Source: JAYXXU01 sp037969155
GTDB taxonomy: Bacteria > Pseudomonadota > Gammaproteobacteria > Pseudomonadales > Moraxellaceae
Direction: 5' to 3'
Assembly: GCA_037969155.1 (NCBI GenBank)
Contig: JBBKWW010000211.1
Location: 1 to 13,205, forward strand
Length of the DNA: 13,205 bases
Positions 7,644 through 13,205 of this stretch are shown piece after piece. The position numbers and the translations under genes are program-made. How positions within the stretch are numbered: the stretch's first letter is position 1; each line of letters starts with the position of its first letter. The notes beneath the pieces are model-generated. The model did not search any database. It was not told where the DNA came from and saw only the letters and a list, made by a program, of their open reading frames with translations.

Positions 7644-8126
7644 TTAACTCAAACTCAACGTGGCTTGCAGCTGTAACTGACCATCTGACTGCTGACGAAT
7701 GTCCAACTGACGAATCTGCACCCCTTGTTCTGCCAATCGACTCAGCCAACTACCCAACACCGCAAAACTCTCGTGCTTGGTCGCGATTTGCAACGCTTGA
7801 TCATTGCCATTTTGGGTCAGAATCAAGCCCTGCTGCGCCGCAGATTGCTGCACCAGATCAGTCAGCAAGGGCTGTACGCCACCGCCTTGACGGATATTTG
7901 GTGCTTGGGCGCGCATCCAGACCAGCAGCTCACGCGCATCGGTCGCCGCTTGCGTCGCTTGCTGTGCCGCGCGATTGGCAGACCATAGCCCTAAGCCAAA
8001 CAGTAACACCAGCAAAAATAGACTGAGCAACAACAATGCCTTGCGATCACGACTCGGCAGCCGATCCAATGCTTGCTGTAACGGCTGCATCATATTTGAT
8101 AGCGGATTTTGTAATTTCATCAACAC
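7644..8126 (-). CDS. gspM: Type II secretion system protein GspM
   Basis: Inner-membrane platform subunit of the type II secretion system, partner of GspL; about 160 residues, normal for GspM. A short cytoplasmic N-terminus (LDRLPSRDRKALL) precedes one transmembrane helix (about residues 29-48, rich in Leu), then a periplasmic region with coiled-coil-like Ala/Gln content and a C-terminal ferredoxin-like fold. The best start is a GTG at 8126: AAGGG lies 6 bases upstream of it, but 12 bases upstream of the in-frame ATG at 8120. The gene follows gspL by 23 bp. Family sequences vary strongly, so the call rests on size, topology and the gspL neighbour as well as motif resemblance. Confidence 0.88.
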   Translation of the reverse strand: MLMKLQNPLSNMMQPLQQALDRLPSRDRKALLLLSLFLLVLLFGLGLWSANRAAQQATQAATDARELLVWMRAQAPNIRQGGGVQPLLTDLVQQSAAQQGLILTQNGNDQALQIATKHESFAVLGSWLSRLAEQGVQIRQLDIRQQSDGQLQLQATLSLS

Positions 8127-8149
8127 GATGATCCCTTATTTCAGTACGT

Positions 8150-9304
8150 TTACGGCTTAATCCGCAGCAATCCAGAGACGTCTGCACCCACTGAGGTCAC
8201 TGCACCCAGTTCGGCAGTTAAGCCTTGCTGATCCATTTGGCCACGCAGTTGCTCGAGGGCAGCCAGATTGCTCGCCAGTATGTTGAGCTCCAACACCTGA
8301 TCCCGATAACGCACCGATTGTGCGACCAATTGCGCTTGCTGCAACACTGGGCCGACGCGGCCAATCAACGATAAAGCCATCACGTCTTGCTCAGTACTGC
8401 GCTGTAAACGACCTTCCATCTGACGACGCAAATTAATAATTCGCTGTTCCTCTGGGAACCATTGTCGAAACTGCTGCTCGGCCTGTGCTTGAGTGGCGGC
8501 GGCGACTTGTTGATAGCGCCATGCGGTCAAGCCATCATGCAGGATTTGCACCAACACCGCCAACACCAACACCGCAGCCAATGCCTTCCAATGTGCTGAA
8601 ATCGCTAAGCCTTTCGGTTTTGGCAAAAAATTATACGGATGCCGTGCCAAGCGCTCTGGCAGTTGCAGACTCGCGGCTTGATAATCTATCGATAAGGCAG
8701 AATCCAGCAATTGCTGTTGTTGTTGCTCCGACGGCTCTCCCAGTACGGTTAAGCCAGTCAATTGCGGCAAACGCGGCAGCACCACCGACAAATCCTCAGC
8801 CAGTACCGCATAACCCTCGCTCAAGCGCATAATCGGCGTGCGACCCTCTAACAACAGTGTGGCCTGCTCGGCCTGCACGGGTAACAATAAAAAATCGGGC
8901 AGCAGCGCGTGCAAGTGCCAATTGCCTAACGCCATACTTTGAATATATTGCGCAATGGTACTCGACGGCACTGCCAACACATTCAACTCATCCTCAGCAA
9001 GCAGCTGATCACGCACTGCCAATTGCTCAACCGAACCTAAAGTGTACTCTTCTAATAGATAGCGCACACCTTGATCACCCAACTGCCGCCGCTGTTGGCG
9101 GGACATCGTACGCTGCAATAATTGCGCACTGCTGGTCGGAAAAAACACGGTTACTTCGCGTTGTGGCGTCAATGCCGTGGCGGTCAGCAAAGCCTCCCAA
9201 TTCTCGGCGATCTGCCAATCACTCAGCGACATCACCGCAGTCACGTCAGTTCCCACCCACCAACGCCACGCCGCATGGCCTTCTGGCATCCAGACATACA
9301 GCAT
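8150..9304 (-). CDS. gspL: Type II secretion system protein GspL
   Basis: Bitopic inner-membrane protein linking the secretion ATPase GspE to the pseudopilus machinery; 384 residues, as usual. The cytoplasmic actin-like domain covers about residues 1-235 and includes RRQLGDQGVRYLLEEYTLG, a GspL-like stretch. A single transmembrane helix follows at about 237-257 (ALAAVLVLAVLVQI). The periplasmic part contains a helical segment and a small C-terminal domain ending LLRIKP. A run of five Gln near residue 200 is a local low-complexity patch in the cytoplasmic domain. It starts 4 bases after the sixA stop and is followed by gspM, so sixA-gspL-gspM are very probably co-transcribed. No other gsp genes are in view, which matches the scattered type II secretion loci known in Acinetobacter. 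Confidence 0.92.
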   Translation of the reverse strand: MLYVWMPEGHAAWRWWVGTDVTAVMSLSDWQIAENWEALLTATALTPQREVTVFFPTSSAQLLQRTMSRQQRRQLGDQGVRYLLEEYTLGSVEQLAVRDQLLAEDELNVLAVPSSTIAQYIQSMALGNWHLHALLPDFLLLPVQAEQATLLLEGRTPIMRLSEGYAVLAEDLSVVLPRLPQLTGLTVLGEPSEQQQQQLLDSALSIDYQAASLQLPERLARHPYNFLPKPKGLAISAHWKALAAVLVLAVLVQILHDGLTAWRYQQVAAATQAQAEQQFRQWFPEEQRIINLRRQMEGRLQRSTEQDVMALSLIGRVGPVLQQAQLVAQSVRYRDQVLELNILASNLAALEQLRGQMDQQGLTAELGAVTSVGADVSGLLRIKP

Positions 9305-9308
9305 AAAC

Positions 9309-9785
9309 TTACTCGCTTCCCAACGATGAATTCAAAACAGGCGGCACACAACGCCACTGCTCCACTGACAACTCAGGCAAAATCACGGCCTGCTCAAATA
9401 CCCGTGCCTCTGCCAGCTCAAAGCCCTCTGGCCAATCACCCAACAAGAGTGACGACATCTGCGCAATCACATTCATATGACACACCACCAGCAGACACTC
9501 GGCCTGCAACTTGGCCAAACCAGCCAATGCCAATGCTGCATCATCCTCTGGCTTGATGCAGTTCAGCACCGTCAATGGCACATCGGGCAGATGCTGACTA
9601 AATGCCTGCATGGTTTGCTTGGCACGTCGTAACGGACTCACCACCAACCGATCAGGCTGATAACGCGCTAAAACCTGCCGCGCTGTCCAGTCCGCTTGTC
9701 GCTGGCCACGCGCAGTTAAGCGGCGCGATGCATCGTCTTGGGTTTGCCGCGCGGCCTCGCCATGTCGAACCAAAATTAACTGCAT
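9309..9785 (-). CDS. sixA: Phosphohistidine phosphatase SixA
   Basis: Small histidine-phosphatase (phosphoglycerate mutase-like) enzyme, 158 residues. The catalytic RHG motif lies at the N-terminus (R7, H8, G9), SPLRRAKQT (Arg53) supplies a phosphate-binding arginine, and VVCHM carries the second histidine (H103). The compact size and lack of a long inserted lid fit SixA, not larger mutases. In E. coli SixA removes phosphate from a histidine of the nitrogen phosphotransferase protein NPr; whether it does so here is inferred from family membership. AGGA lies upstream of the ATG at 9785. The gene sits 22 bp after gpsA and 4 bp before gspL, so it appears to be in their operon. Confidence 0.92.
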   Translation of the reverse strand: MQLILVRHGEAARQTQDDASRRLTARGQRQADWTARQVLARYQPDRLVVSPLRRAKQTMQAFSQHLPDVPLTVLNCIKPEDDAALALAGLAKLQAECLLVVCHMNVIAQMSSLLLGDWPEGFELAEARVFEQAVILPELSVEQWRCVPPVLNSSLGSE

Positions 9786-9807
9786 GGTCTACCCATCCTG
9801 ATTTAGG

Positions 9808-10902
9808 CTAAATGGGTGTTGCCACATCAGGCACTTGATGCGGCAGCACAAACTCGACATCACTACGATGACCATTTTGCATCAAAGACAATGCAATGCC
9901 TAATGGCGGCTTACCTTCATAAATCACTTCATACAACGCATTGGTTATCGGCATATAGACCTGTAAGGCTTGCGCTTGTGCGCGTACTTGGCGAATCGTG
10001 TTAATCCCTTCGGCTGTTTGACCTAAGGCTTGAACCGCCTGCTCTAAGTTCTTGCCTTGGCCTAATGCCAAGCCGATTTGGTAATTTCGGCTCAGTGGAC
10101 TGCTACATGTCGCAAACAAATCACCGACCCCAGACAAGCCCAAAAAGGTCAACGGGTTCGCACCGAGCTGCACCGCAAAGCGGCTCATTTCAGCCAACGC
10201 GCGGGTCAGCAACATGCTGCGGGTATTTTCGCCAAGCTGATACGCTGCACCCATCCCCATCGCCACGGCATAGATATTCTTCAGCGCACCACCCAACTCA
10301 ACCCCATGCACATCGGTATTGGCAAATACGCGAAATAATGCACTGGCCAGCGCACGATGCACCAACGCCCGTACCTGCTCGCTCTGACTCGCAATCACCG
10401 TGCCTGCGGGCATACCGGCCATGATTTCTTTGGCGAGATTCGGCCCTGACAACACACCGTACTCAACACGCGGCAGCTCGGCATGAATAATATCACTCAT
10501 CATCGCAAAGCTATCTGCTTCGATGCCTTTGGTCAGTGATACCACAACCGGTAACACGGCCGAATGCTCAAGCAACGCCGCGACCTGCCGCAGCACCGAC
10601 CGAAACGAATGGCTTGGCACCGCAACCAGCAACACATCACAATGTTGTACCGCATCGGCCAAATCACCGGTATAGCGCAAGGACTCATGCAACTCAAAAT
10701 CCGGCAAATAGCGCTGATTGCAGCGCGTGATCTGCATCTGTGCAGCGACCGCTGCATCCCGAATCCACATGCGAGTCTGGCAGCCATTGCGAGCAGCAAG
10801 ATTCGCCATCGCTGTACCAAAACTGCCGCCGCCCAATACGGTTACCCGTAGTGGCTGATCGCTGGACACAGGACTTGACGCCGTAATCGACATATCACTC
10901 AT
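9808..10902 (-). CDS. gpsA: Glycerol-3-phosphate dehydrogenase [NAD(P)+]
   Basis: Reduces dihydroxyacetone phosphate to sn-glycerol-3-phosphate, the backbone of phospholipids; cytosolic. At 364 residues it is slightly longer than the usual 330-340, with a non-conserved tail after MQNGHRSDVEF and a 17-residue lead before the core. The Rossmann NAD(P) motif is GGGSFG (24-29). Other family motifs are VSLTKGIE, GPNLAKEI, GGALKNIYA with the catalytic lysine near residue 208, and LSGVGDLFATC. AGAGG lies 5 bases before the ATG at 10902, fixing the start. A 55-bp gap separates it from the nitroreductase gene upstream; sixA follows after 22 bp. Confidence 0.97.
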   Translation of the reverse strand: MSDMSITASSPVSSDQPLRVTVLGGGSFGTAMANLAARNGCQTRMWIRDAAVAAQMQITRCNQRYLPDFELHESLRYTGDLADAVQHCDVLLVAVPSHSFRSVLRQVAALLEHSAVLPVVVSLTKGIEADSFAMMSDIIHAELPRVEYGVLSGPNLAKEIMAGMPAGTVIASQSEQVRALVHRALASALFRVFANTDVHGVELGGALKNIYAVAMGMGAAYQLGENTRSMLLTRALAEMSRFAVQLGANPLTFLGLSGVGDLFATCSSPLSRNYQIGLALGQGKNLEQAVQALGQTAEGINTIRQVRAQAQALQVYMPITNALYEVIYEGKPPLGIALSLMQNGHRSDVEFVLPHQVPDVATPI

Positions 10903-10957
10903 AAAAACCTCTCGCCTACACGATCATCTTTTAACCAAAACCACAATCAAGCTCAAC

Positions 10958-11533
10958 TTATTCAGCAGGCCAATCTGACAAGAAATCATCGACTGATAAG
11001 CGGCTTCTGGCGGGCAGCTCACGGGCAGCTGTGCCAATATAAATGAAACCGATCACCTGATCAGTTGCAGCCAACCCAAACGCCGACTTCAGCAAGGGAT
11101 GATCCACCAATGCCCCCGTGCGCCAAATCGCCGCAAAGCCTTGTGCCTGTAGCATCAGCAAGATATTTTGTACGGCCGCGCCACTGCTTAACAGTTGCTC
11201 AAATATCGGCACTTTCGCATGTGCTTGACACGCCGTCACCGCCAGTAAAATCAAAGGCGCACGCAAGGGTTGTTGACGCACTCGCTCTAACTGTTGTGGA
11301 TCTGTTTCGCCTTGTGCTTGTAATGCCTGTACCAACACATCGCCCATGTTAATCCGCGCATCGCCTTGCACCCGCAAAAACCGCCATGGCCGCAGCCGAT
11401 GATGATCAGGCGCAGCCAACGCCGCTTGAACCGCTTGCGCCAATTGTTCAGCACTCGGCGCAGGCTCAAGCAACTGCCCAACCGACTGGCGAGCCTCAAT
11501 TAATTCCAATACCATATCCGCTGATACGCTCAT
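10958..11533 (-). CDS. ydjA: Nitroreductase family protein, YdjA type
   Basis: FMN-dependent nitroreductase-like protein of 191 residues, resembling E. coli YdjA along its length. Shared elements are LEPAPS after the first helix, APDHHRLRPWRF, RAPLIL, KVPIFEQ, GFAAIWRTGAL and the closing VIGFIYIGTA. The FMN-contacting RRS of the first helix reads RQS (residues 15-17) here. The physiological substrate of YdjA proteins is unknown; members reduce nitroaromatics in vitro with NAD(P)H. The open frame extends to 11602, but the ATG at 11533 is chosen because it overlaps the upstream stop as ATGA and has AGGAG (11542-11546) 8 bases before it. A start at residue 7 (MVLELIEARQS) would align with E. coli YdjA but has less support. 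Confidence 0.9.
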   Translation of the reverse strand: MSVSADMVLELIEARQSVGQLLEPAPSAEQLAQAVQAALAAPDHHRLRPWRFLRVQGDARINMGDVLVQALQAQGETDPQQLERVRQQPLRAPLILLAVTACQAHAKVPIFEQLLSSGAAVQNILLMLQAQGFAAIWRTGALVDHPLLKSAFGLAATDQVIGFIYIGTAARELPARSRLSVDDFLSDWPAE

Positions 11534-12666
11534 TGCTTCGACTCCTGCATCGACACAAACCGTCCTGAACGTAAACTCAGCCAGTCTGCGGCAATCGCCC
11601 ACGTGGTATGTGCCGCGCGGCTACCCGTAAACAATCCCGCATGTCCACCAGGCACCACCTCAAAACTCAAATCGGTCGAACTGACCACGCTCAGCAACGC
11701 ACTGGCCGAGGCGATACTGGTAATCGCATCATGATCACCGGCAAAGGCCAATAAGCTACACTCAATCTTAGCCAAATTAATCGGATGACCACATAAATTC
11801 AGTTGGCCATGTGCTAAACCATTGGCTAAACCCCAACGCTGAATCACTTCCTGCACCGTCGCACCAGGGTAATCTGGCATATTGGTAAACCACTCATTCA
11901 TGGTCATATAGCGACTGACATAATCATCATCGGCCAGATGCCGAATCAAACCCAGATAACTACTGACTGCGGCCATTGGCGCAGTCATTTTAAACAACAC
12001 AGATAACACGCGACCCTGCACACGAAATAATTTAGGGTGTAACTCGGTCAGTTGATAGCCCGTCAAGCGCTTGAGCAAACCCGTCGGAATCGAGGCCAGC
12101 CGATTAATCATGCCCATCGCCCCACCCATTTGATGCAAGTTGATCGGTGACGCAATCGTGATCAGGTTTTGCACCGAGTCTTTGCCTTGGTCGGCCGTAT
12201 AAATGGTCGCCAGCAAGCCACCCATGCAGTAACCCAGCAAGGATACCTGAGGTTGCTGAGCGTGTTGTTTGACCACTTCCACCGCTTGCGGCAGCCAATT
12301 TAAGGCATATTGCTCTAACGTTAAATGACTATCATCAGCCTCGGGCTTACCCCAATCAACCAAATAAACCCGAACGCCTCGCGCCGCAAAATAACGCACC
12401 AGCGAACGCTCGGCCATCAAATCAAAAATCCACGCATACACACCCAGTGGCGGCACCAGCAACAGCGGGATTTCAGCTTGCTGCGCTTCGACGGGCAGTG
12501 TTTCGCCTTCAATCTGGGTGCGGGATTCAGACAATGGCGCAAAATACTGCACCGAAAAAATCCCATCGCGCAGAATCTCAGTGCGAGGCGTGCGGTTATG
12601 CAATAAAAAACGCTCAGGATTCACGCGCCGCTGTATCGCATTACTGAGCATTTTTTTGAGTTGCAT
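11530..12666 (-). CDS. PhaC-like alpha/beta hydrolase (class III polyhydroxyalkanoate synthase type)
   Basis: 378-residue alpha/beta-hydrolase protein that reads like a class III PHA synthase. Matching features are LLLVPPLGVYAWIFDL, the VYLVDWG strand (100-106), the cysteine lipase box GYCMGG with nucleophile Cys147, GDHDAIT with Asp313, and GGHAGLFTG with His342. The triad spacing agrees with class III PhaC (Cys149, Asp302, His331 in Allochromatium). Such enzymes polymerise hydroxyacyl-CoA and need PhaE as partner, but no phaE, phaA, phaB or phasin gene is visible here. The product could be a synthase with a distant partner or a related hydrolase or acyltransferase, so no gene symbol is given. 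No signal peptide is seen, so the protein is cytoplasmic. GGGG lies about 8 bases before the ATG at 12666. The stop overlaps the nitroreductase start (ATGA). Confidence 0.85.
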   Translation of the reverse strand: MQLKKMLSNAIQRRVNPERFLLHNRTPRTEILRDGIFSVQYFAPLSESRTQIEGETLPVEAQQAEIPLLLVPPLGVYAWIFDLMAERSLVRYFAARGVRVYLVDWGKPEADDSHLTLEQYALNWLPQAVEVVKQHAQQPQVSLLGYCMGGLLATIYTADQGKDSVQNLITIASPINLHQMGGAMGMINRLASIPTGLLKRLTGYQLTELHPKLFRVQGRVLSVLFKMTAPMAAVSSYLGLIRHLADDDYVSRYMTMNEWFTNMPDYPGATVQEVIQRWGLANGLAHGQLNLCGHPINLAKIECSLLAFAGDHDAITSIASASALLSVVSSTDLSFEVVPGGHAGLFTGSRAAHTTWAIAADWLSLRSGRFVSMQESKQ

Positions 12667-12767
12667 TGCTTAACCCCAATACCGAAGCGACTTTATTCGT
12701 CCAGCTTAACTGATTTAGTCCACAAACGATGTATTCAATCCAACATCGACAGCACTGATTATGCGGG

Positions 12768-12848
12768 TCAGTCGTACCACGCGGCTGATTTGTTCAACAA
12801 CTGATCACCATAGCCCGCCAAACCATGCAGGAACACCGCATATGGTCA
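12768..12848 (-). other. Short coding-like stretch in the intergenic region (possible remnant)
   Basis: The 273-bp gap 12667-12939 separates two divergent genes. Inside it, one minus-strand frame between stops at 12848 and 12770 reads as a plausible protein fragment containing VFLHGLAGYGDQLLN. The HG after a hydrophobic strand resembles the oxyanion-hole region of alpha/beta hydrolases. A GTG at 12836 would give only 22 codons, with no ribosome site. It may be a decayed gene end or chance. No convincing promoter for the PhaC-like gene was found in this gap. Confidence 0.2.
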
Positions 12849-12855
12849 CGCAGCG

Positions 12856-12884
12856 TTACTGTTTTGCGCCAAATCTAGTCTAAT
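12856..12884 (+). promoter_or_regulatory. Weak candidate promoter of the terminal lipoprotein gene
   Basis: TCTAAT (12879-12884) matches five of six -10 consensus bases. It lies 17 bp after TTACTG (12856-12861), which is a poor -35 match. The predicted leader to the ATG at 12940 would be about 50 bases. The alternative TATTCT (12894-12899) has no -35 partner. Low confidence. Confidence 0.25.
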
Positions 12885-12939
12885 CAAGACCTGTATTCTA
12901 GGCAATACTGCTGCCACGTTTGACTCTTTTGGAACCATC

Positions 12940-13205
12940 ATGTTTAAACCGTTACTTCTAGGCACACTGAGTGTTGCCCTTCTTGCAGGCTGTGCGGTGA
13001 CACCACCGAGTGCGCCAGTGATTCAGCGTGAAAACAATCAGTTTGAAACCACGGGTAGTGGCAAAACCAAAGCGATTGCACTACAAGGCGCGATGACCAG
13101 CGCGAATAAGACCTGCGGCCGCAATCAAACCATCGTGGTGAAAGATGAGGTCAAATATAACGGTCTGGTCGATGAAAAAACGGGGCGTTTGATTGAGCAA
13201 GTCGG
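12940..13205 (+). CDS. Predicted lipoprotein of unknown function (3' end cut off by window)
   Basis: The first 88 codons of a plus-strand gene are visible. The N-terminus is a short lipoprotein signal: MFKP, a hydrophobic core, and the lipobox LAGC with Cys18, so it should be exported and lipidated; Ala at +2 favours the outer membrane. The mature part is polar and Thr/Lys-rich (TTGSGKTKAIAL, SANKTCGRN) with one further cysteine. GSGKT here is not judged a P-loop, because it sits in an exported protein without the flanking hydrophobic strand. GGA (12931-12933) provides a weak ribosome site 6 bases from the ATG. I do not recognise the family. It is transcribed away from the PhaC-like gene, and the frame continues past the window end. 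Confidence 0.8.
   Translation, partial: MFKPLLLGTLSVALLAGCAVTPPSAPVIQRENNQFETTGSGKTKAIALQGAMTSANKTCGRNQTIVVKDEVKYNGLVDEKTGRLIEQV

Noticed and set aside
7388..8026. 212-codon plus-strand frame
   Set aside because: It is antisense to the pyrD start and most of gspM and spans the intergenic promoter region. The translation lacks any coherent domain.
8857..9306. Plus-strand frames antisense to gspL and sixA (also 8485-8832 and 9122-9556)
   Set aside because: Ala/Pro/Thr/His-rich shadows of the Leu/Gln/Glu-rich minus-strand genes, with overlapping alternatives in several frames, which is typical of non-coding complement.
10065..10424. 119-codon plus-strand frame
   Set aside because: Antisense to the gpsA core with strongly conserved protein motifs on the other strand; no independent support.
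11534..11602. N-terminal extension of the nitroreductase
   Set aside because: The 23 extra residues lie in the end of the PhaC-like gene, do not resemble the family, and the ATGA start has a good AGGAG site.
13057..13080. GSGKT as a nucleotide-binding P-loop in the terminal lipoprotein
   Set aside because: It follows a lipoprotein signal in an exported protein and lacks the preceding hydrophobic beta strand, so the match is probably chance.
1..13205. Mobile elements, CRISPR arrays, tRNA or rRNA genes, defence genes
   Set aside because: I saw no transposase or integrase, no repeated direct units, no structural RNA sequence, and no base-composition break. All main genes are housekeeping or envelope functions.

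Overview
The window looks like ordinary chromosomal DNA of a gammaproteobacterium with GC content near 50%. It is most probably a member of the Moraxellaceae or a close relative. Three things suggest this: an ftsY gene divergent from a pair of M16 peptidase genes (a pseudomonad/Moraxellaceae-type arrangement), a PyrD N-terminus of the MLYS type, and gspL/gspM placed away from the rest of the type II secretion genes. The assignment is inferred from gene order and protein style, with no database search. I see no phage, insertion sequence, CRISPR array, rRNA or tRNA gene.

Layout. Positions 1-1028 (minus) hold ftsY, which lacks its last few dozen residues because the window begins inside it. A 270-bp divergent region with a candidate ftsY promoter and an 11-bp perfect inverted repeat separates it from two plus-strand M16 peptidase genes (1299-2816 and 2813-4312), joined by an ATGA overlap. 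A hairpin flanked by A and T runs (4321-4357) serves as terminator for these genes and for the converging purF.

From there to about 12.67 kb every gene lies on the minus strand. Read in the direction of transcription these are: a PhaC-like alpha/beta hydrolase (12666-11530), a YdjA-type nitroreductase coupled to it by ATGA (11533-10958), gpsA (10902-9808), sixA (9785-9309), gspL (9304-8150) and gspM (8126-7644). After a 127-bp gap with a perfect TATAAT box come pyrD (7516-6491), cvpA (6494-5973, ATGA overlap) and purF (5921-4383). The window closes with the start of a plus-strand lipoprotein gene of unknown function (12940 to the end).

How the genes work together. FtsY brings ribosomes to the inner membrane. 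The two M16 proteins look like the two halves of one exported heterodimeric peptidase: the first keeps the zinc site and the second keeps the substrate-binding Arg/Tyr pair. pyrD-cvpA-purF puts a pyrimidine and a purine biosynthetic step in one transcript. gpsA makes glycerol-3-phosphate for phospholipids. sixA encodes a small histidine-phosphate phosphatase. gspL-gspM encode the inner-membrane platform proteins of type II secretion. The PhaC-like protein and nitroreductase form a coupled pair whose joint purpose is not evident.

I found no convincing new multi-gene system. The points most worth a second look are the complementary M16 pair, the PhaC-like enzyme with no PhaE nearby, and the inverted repeat upstream of the peptidases.
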